DNA of 6,457 nt from Cryomorphaceae bacterium (GTDB taxonomy: Bacteria > Bacteroidota > Bacteroidia > Flavobacteriales > Schleiferiaceae): positions 1 through 6,457 of the forward strand of contig JAIUMB010000126.1 of NCBI GenBank assembly GCA_022565745.1. The letters run 5' to 3'. Each line of letters begins with the position of its first letter. Within the stretch, counting starts at the first letter, position 1. The notes under the pieces were generated by a model. The model made no database searches. It was not told the origin of the DNA and saw only the letters and a list, made by a program, of their open reading frames with translations. Made by a program: the position numbers and the translations under genes. Of the stretch, positions 1 to 6,386 are shown piece after piece.

Positions 1-923
1 ACCCCAGCTGCTTGGGGTGCTGTAGAGCCAACAGGAATGGTCCAAGCTCGCACTTCCTTAACTCCGGCCGTAAAATACGTTTGTAAATTTAGCAATTTAT
101 ATGCTGCGCGAATCAACACATTAACGCCAGGCTCTTCCAAGCCAAGGTCTTGTAAAAACATCTCACGCTCTTCGAAGGTCTCTAATTCAGAAATATCGGC
201 CTCTGTTGCGGCTGCCAAAACAATCACTTCCGCATTTTCATTGGCCACGGCTTGACGAACCTGATCTACAAATGCATTGCCATTTTTAGCAGATGCCTCA
301 TCTACATTGCATACATAGAGCACTGGTTTAAATGTAAGTAATTGTAAGTTCTTCAACCACAATGCCTCATCATCACTTTCTATATCGACGCTTCTGGCTG
401 ATTCACCGGACTCGATATGAGTCTTCAAACGCGCGTAGAAGTCGGCTTCTTTTTTCATGGCCTTATCCCCTACACGTGCCGCTTTATTGGTCTTATCCCA
501 AGCCTTTTGAACGGTATCCAGGTCTTTTAGTTGAAGTTCAATATCGATAACCTCCTTGTCTCTAACCGGGTTAACTGAGCCATCGACATGGGTAACGTTT
601 TCATTTTCAAAACAACGCAATACGTGAATGATGGCGTTGGTCTCGCGGATGTTACCCAAAAACTGATTACCTAGTCCTTCGCCTTTACTGGCACCCTTTA
701 CCAAACCGGCAATGTCTACAATTTCTACGTTGGCGGGAACCACGCGCTCTGGCTTCACCAGCTCTTCCAATTTTTCTAAACGATAATCGGGCACATTCAC
801 CATTCCTACGTTAGGCTCGATGGTACAAAACGGGTAATTGGCCGATTGCGCTTTAGCGCTTGACAAGCAATTAAAAAGGGTGGATTTACCAACATTGGGC
901 AATCCTACGATACCACACTTCAT
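1..923 (-). CDS. ychF: Redox-regulated ATPase YchF (Obg-like ATPase), 3' end outside the window
   Basis: YchF/OLA1 is a cytoplasmic P-loop protein of the Obg family that hydrolyses ATP rather than GTP and associates with ribosomes. I translated the minus strand from the ATG at 923-921 and obtained 307 complete codons without a stop; the reading frame runs off the window. The N-terminus carries the G1 loop NVGKST at residues 10-15. Switch/G3 is DIAGLVKGASKGEGLG at about 70-85. The G4 position reads NVDE at 206-209, the NxxE form that replaces NKxD and marks ATP specificity in this subfamily. A charged helical region follows at about 125-190. The C-terminal TGS-like region begins near 278 (TYFTAGVKEVRAW) and is cut. 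The family is about 363 residues long, so about 55-60 are missing. Cys33 in PFCTIEPN aligns with the Cys35 of the E. coli protein proposed to be redox-sensitive. It lies 87 bp after folD on the same strand. No Shine-Dalgarno is visible. Identification is very secure. Confidence 0.96.
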   Translation of the reverse strand, partial: MKCGIVGLPNVGKSTLFNCLSSAKAQSANYPFCTIEPNVGMVNVPDYRLEKLEELVKPERVVPANVEIVDIAGLVKGASKGEGLGNQFLGNIRETNAIIHVLRCFENENVTHVDGSVNPVRDKEVIDIELQLKDLDTVQKAWDKTNKAARVGDKAMKKEADFYARLKTHIESGESARSVDIESDDEALWLKNLQLLTFKPVLYVCNVDEASAKNGNAFVDQVRQAVANENAEVIVLAAATEADISELETFEEREMFLQDLGLEEPGVNVLIRAAYKLLNLQTYFTAGVKEVRAWTIPVGSTAPQAAG

Positions 924-1000
924 CTGTATACTGTTGAGTTAATGATTGTAAAGGTCTATGAGTTACACATTGACATGGTGCAACTTTTTTAAAACGCCGG

Positions 1001-1008
1001 CAAAGATA
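1001..1008 (-). promoter_or_regulatory. Candidate Bacteroidota -7 box for ychF
   Basis: The minus strand reads TATCTTTG here, a full match to the TAnnTTTG -7 element used by the primary sigma factor of Bacteroidota. It lies about 77 bp upstream of the ychF ATG and directly beside the folD stop codon. No convincing TTG/TTTG -33 element is seen about 19 bp further upstream, where the DNA is folD coding sequence. The call therefore rests on one 8-bp match plus position. If real, ychF can be transcribed independently of ffh-folD, with a 5' leader of roughly 70 nt. Confidence 0.45.
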
Positions 1009-1010
1009 GG

Positions 1011-1889
1011 TTAAACCCCTCTACGCCTTGCAGCTATCATGGTATTTTTCAATAGAGACGCAATGGTCATAGGGCCTACTCCACCGGGAACCGGCGTAAT
1101 AAAGGCTGCCTTTGGCGCTACCGTGTCAAACTCCACATCACCGACCAGGCGATAGCCCGATTTTTTGCTGGTATCTACCACGCGTGTAATGCCTACGTCA
1201 ACAACAACCACACCTTCTTTTACCATATCGCCCGTTACAAAGTTTGGACGGCCTACGGCGGCAATGATGATATCAGCTGAACGCACGATTTCAGGTAGAT
1301 TTCTCGTATGACTGTGGCAAATGGTTACTGTACTATTGCCAGGATAGGCATTGCGCGACATAAGAATACTCATAGGTAAACCTACAATATGACTGCGCCC
1401 CAGCACCACACAGTGCTTCCCTCCTGTTTCGATGTTGTATCTGTCTAACAACTCAACAATTCCCGAAGGCGTAGCGGGCACGAATGCATGCATGTTCAAA
1501 GCCATTCGCCCAAGGTTTTGTGGGTGAAAACCATCCACGTCCTTTTTCGGGTCAATTGACATGATGATTTTGTCTTCTCTGATCTGATCCGGTAAAGGGA
1601 GTTGAACAATAAAACCATCGATGCTTTCATCGGCATTGAGTTTTTTAACCTCATTAATCAACTCCGTCTGACTGATGGTATCCGACAAGCGGATTAAACT
1701 CGACGCAAACCCCACCTCTTCACAGGCTTTGATTTTGGCGTTGACGTAGGTAACGCTTGCTCCGTTGCTACCAACTAAAATGGCCGCTAAGTGAGGTGGT
1801 CGGTTGCCCTTGGCAACAAATTTCTCTACTTCTTCGGCAATTTCGTTGCGGAGCTGTTGGGAGGTTTCTTTACCGTCTAATAATCTCAT
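1011..1889 (-). CDS. folD: Bifunctional methylenetetrahydrofolate dehydrogenase / methenyltetrahydrofolate cyclohydrolase FolD
   Basis: FolD is a cytoplasmic homodimer. It oxidises 5,10-methylene-THF to 5,10-methenyl-THF with NADP+ and hydrolyses that to 10-formyl-THF, supplying one-carbon units for purines and initiator formyl-methionine. The protein has 292 residues, normal for the family. In the N-terminal catalytic domain, Tyr48 and Lys52 form the Y-x3-K active-site pair inside VTYVNAKIKACEEVGF. Gln96 is in VQLPLP, and Asp119 is in the signature KKDVDGFHPQNLGR. The Rossmann domain follows, with GRSHIVGLPMS at about 164-174, TVTICHSHTRNL, and AAVGRPNFV. The C-terminal signature is ITPVPGGVGPMT. 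All expected catalytic residues are present. The start chosen is the ATG at 1889-1887, which gives the usual N-terminus (xLLDGK). It follows ffh by 80 bp on the same strand. No TAnnTTTG box is seen in that gap, so co-transcription with ffh is inferred. Confidence 0.97.
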   Translation of the reverse strand: MRLLDGKETSQQLRNEIAEEVEKFVAKGNRPPHLAAILVGSNGASVTYVNAKIKACEEVGFASSLIRLSDTISQTELINEVKKLNADESIDGFIVQLPLPDQIREDKIIMSIDPKKDVDGFHPQNLGRMALNMHAFVPATPSGIVELLDRYNIETGGKHCVVLGRSHIVGLPMSILMSRNAYPGNSTVTICHSHTRNLPEIVRSADIIIAAVGRPNFVTGDMVKEGVVVVDVGITRVVDTSKKSGYRLVGDVEFDTVAPKAAFITPVPGGVGPMTIASLLKNTMIAARRRGV

Positions 1890-1969
1890 ACTTGAAATTT
1901 GAATATGAATGTCTGTAATGCCAATCTATTTGGCTTGGGTTAGCACACGGGTTGGTGCAAGGCTAAGCC

Positions 1970-3322
1970 CTACCTACCACCACCAAAGGGTAAACCGCCA
2001 CCGCCGCCCATCATTTGAGCCATTTGTTTCATCTTACCACCCTGCATTTTCTTCATCATTTTGCTCATATCTTCAAATTGTTTGACCAACTTGTTGATCT
2101 CGGTAACGTCTCGTCCACAACCTTTGGCTATACGTTGCTTTCGACTTCCGTTCATCAGTTTGGGATTTTTGCGCTCCTCTGGGGTCATGCTCTGAATAAT
2201 AGACTCTACGCCTTTAAAAGCATCGTCATCGATGTCAACGTTTTTAAGCATTTTACCCATTCCCGGCATCATACCCAACAAATCCTTCATGTTACCCATT
2301 TTTTTGATTTGCTGAATCTGTTGGTAAAAATCTTCGTAATCAAAGGTATTGGTGGCAAACTTTTTGGATATTTTTCGTGCTTCCTTTTCGTCGAATTGCT
2401 CTTGCGCACGTTCTACCAATGATACCACATCACCCATACCCAAAATCCTGTCGGCCATACGGTCGGGATGAAACACATCCAGTGCATCCATTTTCTCGCC
2501 CGTACCGATAAATTTGATGGGTTTATTGACTGTGGCCTTAATGGTTAAGGCCGCTCCACCGCGGGTATCACCATCTAGTTTGGTAAGAACCACACCATCG
2601 TAATCAAGCACGTCGTTAAAGGCTTTGGCCGTATTCACAGCATCTTGTCCGGTCATGGCATCTACCACAAACAAGGTTTCTGATGGCTTAACTGCTTTGT
2701 GAACGGCGGCAATTTCTTCCATCATTTGCACATCAACCGACGTGCGACCAGCGGTATCGACAATCACGGTGTTAAAACCGTTAGACTTCGCGTGTGCAAC
2801 AGCCTTTTGGGCAATATCTACAGGGTTTTTATTTTCTTCATCGGCATAAACCTCAACACCTATTTGCTCGCCTAGAACTTTTAACTGCTGAATGGCGGCC
2901 GGACGATAAACGTCACCTGCAACCAACAAAACCTTGCGCGATTGCTTGCGTTGTAAGTAATTCGCCAACTTAGAACTGAAGGTTGTTTTACCTGAACCTT
3001 GCAAACCAGCGACCAAAACCACGGCTGGTTTACCGTCAAGGTTGATGTGCTCAGCTTCACCGCCCATCAACTCGGCCATTTCATCACGCATCACCTTCAC
3101 CAGAACCTGTCCTGGCTTTAGCGAGGTTAACACCTTTTGACCAATGGCTTTTTCTTTGACTATTTTGGTGAAATCCTTGGCGATTTTAAAGCTTACGTCG
3201 GCATCCAACAATGCGCGACGAACCTCTTTCATCGTTTCTGCTACATTGACTTCTGTAATTTGGCCATGCCCTTTTAATACGTGAAGTGCATTCTCTAATT
3301 TTCCGGATAAGTTATCAAACAT
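1970..3322 (-). CDS. ffh: Signal recognition particle protein Ffh (SRP54 homologue)
   Basis: Ffh is the SRP GTPase. With 4.5S RNA it binds hydrophobic signal sequences emerging from the ribosome and delivers the complex to the receptor FtsY at the inner membrane. The 450-residue protein is full length. The N domain covers about 1-95, with the LLDADVSFKIAKDF helix. The G domain carries the P-loop GLQGSGKTT at 106-114, GDVYRPAAIQQL at 136-147, DTAGR at 189-193 and TKLDGDTRGG at 247-256. GTGEKMDALDVFHPDR closes the NG unit. The Met-rich M domain runs from about 300 to the end, with the RNA-binding helix-turn-helix around SRKQRIAKGCGRDVTEINKLVKQF and a Gly/Met-rich tail ending in GGGR. I start at the ATG at 3322-3320, giving the family-typical MFDNLSGKLE. 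No SRP RNA gene is visible in the window. The gene diverges from the exported-protein gene and leads the ffh-folD-ychF series. Confidence 0.98.
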   Translation of the reverse strand: MFDNLSGKLENALHVLKGHGQITEVNVAETMKEVRRALLDADVSFKIAKDFTKIVKEKAIGQKVLTSLKPGQVLVKVMRDEMAELMGGEAEHINLDGKPAVVLVAGLQGSGKTTFSSKLANYLQRKQSRKVLLVAGDVYRPAAIQQLKVLGEQIGVEVYADEENKNPVDIAQKAVAHAKSNGFNTVIVDTAGRTSVDVQMMEEIAAVHKAVKPSETLFVVDAMTGQDAVNTAKAFNDVLDYDGVVLTKLDGDTRGGAALTIKATVNKPIKFIGTGEKMDALDVFHPDRMADRILGMGDVVSLVERAQEQFDEKEARKISKKFATNTFDYEDFYQQIQQIKKMGNMKDLLGMMPGMGKMLKNVDIDDDAFKGVESIIQSMTPEERKNPKLMNGSRKQRIAKGCGRDVTEINKLVKQFEDMSKMMKKMQGGKMKQMAQMMGGGGGLPFGGGR

Positions 3323-3344
3323 GTTATCTGTGATTTTGGGGGTG

Positions 3345-3352
3345 CAAAGTTA
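3345..3352 (-). promoter_or_regulatory. Candidate Bacteroidota -7 box for ffh
   Basis: The minus strand reads TAACTTTG, matching TAnnTTTG. It ends 22 bp before the ffh ATG, so the 5' leader would be short, roughly 15-20 nt. The expected -33 position, about 19 bp upstream near 3371-3376, has only TTTC-like sequence rather than TTTG. That position abuts the heptamer array. Motif and distance are good; the missing -33 lowers confidence. Confidence 0.55.
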
Positions 3353-3374
3353 GTGAATTTAAAGGAAAGAAATG

Positions 3375-3409
3375 AATGGAGAATGGAGAATGGAAAATGT
3401 AAAATGGAG
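3375..3409 (+). repeat. Heptamer tandem array 1 (5 units)
   Basis: Five consecutive 7-bp units read AATGGAG, AATGGAG, AATGGAA, AATGTAA and AATGGAG. AATG is invariant and the last three bases vary. The array is not coding: its period is not a multiple of three, no gene overlaps it, and the AATGTAA unit supplies TAA stops. It begins 22 bp upstream of the ffh -7 box and so covers the area just beyond the -33 position. Units of the same family recur at 6244-6278 and 6317-6358. Confidence 0.85.
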
Positions 3410-3495
3410 TCTGCTCCAAAAAGTCCCTTTCTACCAAATACTTCCACGTCGGTAGATTTTTGAATCCTCATTAACCAATAGTAAACTCCGATCCG

Positions 3496-3547
3496 AAAAT
3501 CCCCTCGATTTTGATTGAAATCATCCTTTTGGGAGTTAAATCAAAAT
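3496..3547. repeat. Overlapping inverted repeats upstream of the exported-protein gene
   Basis: ATTTTGATT at 3508-3516 and AATCAAAAT at 3539-3547 are perfect 9-bp inverted copies separated by 22 bp. The left arm overlaps GATTTT at 3507-3512, which can instead pair with AAAATC at 3496-3501 across a 5-base loop. The two pairings are mutually exclusive. The set lies 67 bp upstream of the candidate -7 box at 3614. It could be an operator for a dimeric regulator, or chance pairing in AT-rich DNA. Confidence 0.35.
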
Positions 3548-3613
3548 ATATTCCGTAAAATAAAATTTTCCAGCTTATTATCAAACAAATAAATTAGAAC
3601 ACGTAAAAAGTTT

Positions 3614-3621
3614 TAGATTTG
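3614..3621 (+). promoter_or_regulatory. Candidate Bacteroidota -7 box for the exported-protein gene
   Basis: TAGATTTG matches TAnnTTTG. It ends 31 bp before the ATG at 3653. TTAG at 3594-3597, 16 bp upstream, is one mismatch from the TTTG -33 element. The implied leader of about 25 nt is AC-rich with no Shine-Dalgarno, as is usual for the phylum. Confidence 0.5.
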
Positions 3622-3652
3622 CTCTCAACAACAAACGAATTTGACTTTTGTA

Positions 3653-6178
3653 ATGAATAATTTCCTCAATACCCGTCTGCGATCTTTTACACTATTTGTA
3701 ATGTTGGTATTTTTTGTTGGATTAAACACACAAATTAAGGGTCAGTGCATCAATACTATAGCTTATGGAACAGCAACTATCGATTCCACTGCGGCATCAC
3801 CCATTGTTATTGATGCTTGTAATCAGGCAGTGCATTATGCTGCGGTATCTGTATTAAGTCCAGGCGTTTATACGTTTTCTTCAAGTGTAGTATCAGATTA
3901 CCTCACCATTACAGATGATAATAATGTTGTGATTGAGCACGGTCCACAACCATTGTCTGTTTTGTTGCAAACATCTGGTAATTACCGAATACACATCGCG
4001 GCAGATTCAAATTGCACAACCAGTTCTACATGTAGAGAAACTGCGGTAGAGTACATTTCTCCTGTTCCAACATTTAATTTTAATGCTGTTGCTCCACCTT
4101 ATGATTTTAGCACTTTCAATATGGCAGGAATTACCGCCAATTCATCGCAAGTATTCTATCGGAATTCCTTTATTGTAACTCAATCCGAATTTCAAAATGC
4201 AAACCTTCAGCCTGGGAGTCTTGTTCAGGGACTGGGTTTTACCATTTGGAAAAGCTTTCCCGCTTCAGATACGGTTGAAGTTGCAGTGAAAATTTATCTT
4301 GAAAATACTATTGACTCAACCTATCAAAAAGGTACAACATGGGGCAATATTATACCATCAATGGATTTGGTACTTTCTGATACAATTGAACTCATTATTT
4401 CTCAGGGAAGAAATGAACTTAATTATACGTTTGACACTGTGTTTTCCTATGCTGGAAATGGCGTGTATGTTGCCACCGACTGGGAGATTGTGGGGCAAAC
4501 ACCTGCGGGGGTAATTGGGGTGACATATTACACCAATAGTGAGCTTCCAAACAGCCTTGTTTACGGATCCTCCCAACTCAGTGCCCCAACCACGCTCCAG
4601 CCATCAGGCAATCGACCGGAAACCCGTTGGGGCGTAACCCCGGTAGCTGATGATTTTGAAGTTTTACATGCTTTTATGTTGGGAACAAACATGTTGCAAA
4701 ACGGTTATCCTGAGCAAATGGAGGTAAGGGTTCGCAATAATGGCTTTTTGCCGGCCAATAAACCAGTTACAATTACCATAAGCGGAGCAAATACTTATGC
4801 TGAAACCCAAAATGTTCAACTAGCTTCCGGTGCAGATACTGTGCTATTTTTCACTGGATTTTCTCCGGTAAATGTCGGCTTAAATACCCTTACCGCATTT
4901 GTCCCAATGGATATGATTCCCGACAATAACAGTGTTCAGTGCATTCAGCAAACTACCATGAACCGTATGGGGTATATAGATACAAATCTCGCCGGGGTTA
5001 TGCCCGGTAGAATTCACCAAGGTGGTATGTATGTAAACCGACATTATGTGCATGGAGCAAAGGACATTTCAGCTGTACGGGTTTTGCTAAGTAATGATAC
5101 GAACAGCATTGGAAAGGCTGTGTATGGTGTTGTCCTTGATTCTGCAGAAAACATTGTTGGACAGTCTGATACTTTGATCATTTCGGCAAACGATTTAGGG
5201 TCATTCGTCACGCTAAACATCAATTCACCACCAACTTTTATCGATGAGTCTTTTTTTGTTGGAATGGCACAAATTGTTTCTGGCTCTCAGTTTTACAGCC
5301 CTTTTTCCATCAAAAGTGAGCGTCCTAAGCGAAGTAATGCATATTTCCAACGCACCTTTCAAAACAGCAATTTACTTCCTTCGGGGAGTGATGCTAGTGT
5401 TGTGCTGGAAGCTGTATTGGAATCAGCGGATTGTCCAGCCCCTACATCTTTGCAAGCCGATGATTATTGCGACAGCATTGTTGTGTCTTGGAATAGTCCA
5501 TCACAATCTTTGGGGAGCACAATCGAATATGGCCCCACGGGCTTTACGCCGGGGAATGGAACAATCATCACCGGTGCGCAATCGCCTCATAGCATCCATG
5601 GTATTCCTCCCGGCTCGTATGATATGTGGCTTACTGACACATGTCAAAACACCAATAGCCAATCCACAGGACCGGTTGCCATTTCTATTATTGCTCCTCA
5701 TGCCGACTATACTTTTTCACACACAAGTGTAGGGGAAGTGCTTTTCGACGCAAGTGGATCGCTCAACTCAAGCATATTTGATTGGGATTTTGGTGACGGA
5801 AACAACGGAACCGGACAAACGATTACCCACACATACACCACCAATGGAACTTATGATGTTACGCTGGTAACCAGTGATAGTTGCAGAAATGACACGTTGG
5901 TAAAGAGCATTTTAATTGAAGGAATTTCCACGGCTTCCTTTACAATGGAGCGTATTCAGATATATCCAAATCCTGCTCAGGGGGTTTTTTACATCGACAA
6001 CCTACCCGATGTCAACTGTTCATTTGTGGTATCAGATGTACGAGGATCAGTTGTGTTAACAGGTATAGCAAACAATGATTTTTCTATAGATTTATCGGCC
6101 ATGGCAGAGGGGGTCTATTTTATCGCCATTACCAGTCGGTATGGAAGATTGTCGCGGAAGGTTATTTTAGCGAGGTAG
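3653..6178 (+). CDS. Secreted multidomain protein with Fn3-like and PKD modules and a T9SS type A sorting domain
   Basis: The product is an exported surface or secreted protein of unknown specific function, 841 residues from the ATG at 3653. An in-frame TTG at 3641 would add four residues, but the ATG gives a cleaner signal peptide. That peptide is basic (NTRLR), then hydrophobic (FTLFVMLVFFVGL), with probable cleavage after Gly30. Visible modules, in order: a beta-rich domain (about 32-137, four or more Cys); a jelly-roll-like region (about 140-330, with GLGFTIW and VAVKIYLENT) of a type common in Bacteroidota extracellular proteins; a CARDB-like module (about 336-432, EVRVRNNG); a second beta region (about 435-590); an Fn3-like module from CPAPTSL at 594; a PKD domain (about 683-755, WDFGDG at 711-716); and the sorting domain (about 767-841, IYPNP at 770-774, ending RKVILAR). 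The sorting domain directs outer-membrane passage by T9SS and is then removed or exchanged for an anchor. No catalytic motif is seen. It stands alone on its strand; an adhesive or structural role is inferred. Confidence 0.9.
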   Translation: MNNFLNTRLRSFTLFVMLVFFVGLNTQIKGQCINTIAYGTATIDSTAASPIVIDACNQAVHYAAVSVLSPGVYTFSSSVVSDYLTITDDNNVVIEHGPQPLSVLLQTSGNYRIHIAADSNCTTSSTCRETAVEYISPVPTFNFNAVAPPYDFSTFNMAGITANSSQVFYRNSFIVTQSEFQNANLQPGSLVQGLGFTIWKSFPASDTVEVAVKIYLENTIDSTYQKGTTWGNIIPSMDLVLSDTIELIISQGRNELNYTFDTVFSYAGNGVYVATDWEIVGQTPAGVIGVTYYTNSELPNSLVYGSSQLSAPTTLQPSGNRPETRWGVTPVADDFEVLHAFMLGTNMLQNGYPEQMEVRVRNNGFLPANKPVTITISGANTYAETQNVQLASGADTVLFFTGFSPVNVGLNTLTAFVPMDMIPDNNSVQCIQQTTMNRMGYIDTNLAGVMPGRIHQGGMYVNRHYVHGAKDISAVRVLLSNDTNSIGKAVYGVVLDSAENIVGQSDTLIISANDLGSFVTLNINSPPTFIDESFFVGMAQIVSGSQFYSPFSIKSERPKRSNAYFQRTFQNSNLLPSGSDASVVLEAVLESADCPAPTSLQADDYCDSIVVSWNSPSQSLGSTIEYGPTGFTPGNGTIITGAQSPHSIHGIPPGSYDMWLTDTCQNTNSQSTGPVAISIIAPHADYTFSHTSVGEVLFDASGSLNSSIFDWDFGDGNNGTGQTITHTYTTNGTYDVTLVTSDSCRNDTLVKSILIEGISTASFTMERIQIYPNPAQGVFYIDNLPDVNCSFVVSDVRGSVVLTGIANNDFSIDLSAMAEGVYFIAITSRYGRLSRKVILAR

Positions 6179-6243
6179 TGCCCGGAGTAAGAGCTGCCTT
6201 TTGAAATTCCAAGAGAGGTTTAGTTTTTTAAATTAGGGCTCAA

Positions 6244-6278
6244 AATGTAAAATATAAAATGTAAAATGTAAAATGAAG
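6244..6278 (+). repeat. Heptamer tandem array 2 (5 units)
   Basis: Units in order are AATGTAA, AATATAA, AATGTAA, AATGTAA and AATGAAG. One unit carries G to A in the otherwise fixed AATG. The orientation is the same as array 1, with AATG on the plus strand. It lies 65 bp after the stop of the exported-protein gene. Confidence 0.85.
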
Positions 6279-6316
6279 AACCGGAGTGCAGCGGAGCTCA
6301 ACGACTGGAGGGAGTT
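6279..6316. other. 38-bp GC-richer core between heptamer arrays 2 and 3
   Basis: This segment is richer in G and C than the arrays on either side and contains four GGAG tetramers plus one GAGCTC palindrome. It is bordered on both sides by the identical unit AATGAAG, at 6272-6278 and 6317-6323. That makes the core and arrays look like one composite element. I recognise no coding sequence or known RNA in it. Confidence 0.45.
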
Positions 6317-6358
6317 AATGAAGAATGGAGAATGTAAAATGTAAAATGTAGAATGTAT
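6317..6358 (+). repeat. Heptamer tandem array 3 (6 units)
   Basis: Units in order are AATGAAG, AATGGAG, AATGTAA, AATGTAA, AATGTAG and AATGTAT. AATG is invariant. It mixes the AATGGAG type that dominates array 1 with the AATGTAA type that dominates array 2, so all three belong to one family. It ends 28 bp before the stop codon of the minus-strand AraC-family gene. Confidence 0.85.
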
Positions 6359-6386
6359 GTACTTCCCTAAATAATGATGACCGTAA

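Larger units (their letters stand above)
3323..3652. other. Divergent intergenic region between ffh and the exported-protein gene
   Basis: I find no credible gene in these 330 bases. From the ffh side they contain the ffh -7 box (3345-3352) and a five-unit heptamer array (3375-3409). A small hairpin overlaps the array end, with arms TGGAG at 3405-3409 and CTCCA at 3414-3418. A second hairpin has arms TCTACC (3430-3435) and GGTAGA (3451-3456) followed by five T. Next come overlapping AT-rich inverted repeats (3496-3547) and a -7-like box for the plus-strand gene (3614-3621). The second hairpin resembles a plus-strand terminator, but no plus-strand gene precedes it. Confidence 0.7.
6179..6386. 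other. Convergent intergenic region with two heptamer arrays
   Basis: No gene is seen in these 208 bases. They lie between the stop of the exported-protein gene and the stop of the AraC-family gene. At 6196-6229 a stem of about seven pairs, three of them G-U, precedes six T; it could be a poor terminator for the plus-strand gene. After it come array 2, a 38-bp core and array 3. The bases from 6359 to 6386 show nothing recognisable. Confidence 0.65.

Noticed and set aside
37..550. Two short plus-strand open frames opposite ychF
   Set aside because: Both are antisense to the clearly conserved YchF reading frame and have no motif or start context of their own.
962..990. Plus-strand hairpin (GTTACAC with GTGCAAC, one mismatch) followed by six T, resembling an intrinsic terminator
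   Set aside because: It would act only on plus-strand transcripts, and there is no plus-strand gene to its left. On the minus strand, where folD and ychF run, the T-run precedes the stem, so it cannot terminate them.
1904..1931. Possible promoter for folD (TAGATTGG on the minus strand)
   Set aside because: It has one mismatch to the -7 consensus and no -33 element at a proper distance. Co-transcription with ffh is the simpler reading.
1937..1970. Bulged inverted repeat just after the ffh stop codon (GGGTTAGC with GCTAAGCCC)
   Set aside because: The stem is short and bulged, the loop is 17 bases, and no T-run follows on the minus strand. It is not a convincing terminator between ffh and folD.
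2015..2422. Open frame of 135 codons on the plus strand inside ffh
   Set aside because: It is antisense to the well-conserved M and G domains of Ffh, and its His/Phe/Leu-rich translation is a mirror of that coding sequence.
3375..3409. CRISPR-like or coding interpretation of the heptamer arrays
   Set aside because: Units are 7 bp with no spacers, so this is not CRISPR. The period is not a multiple of three and the AATGTAA units introduce stop codons, so it is not a coding repeat.
3641..3652. TTG at 3641 as the start of the exported-protein gene
   Set aside because: The in-frame ATG four codons later gives a normal signal peptide with a basic N-terminus, and the phylum seldom needs a TTG start when an ATG is this close.
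5244..5732. Open frame of 162 codons on the plus strand inside the exported-protein gene
   Set aside because: It lies in another frame of a gene whose Fn3-like and PKD motifs are intact across the same stretch, and its product resembles no family I know.
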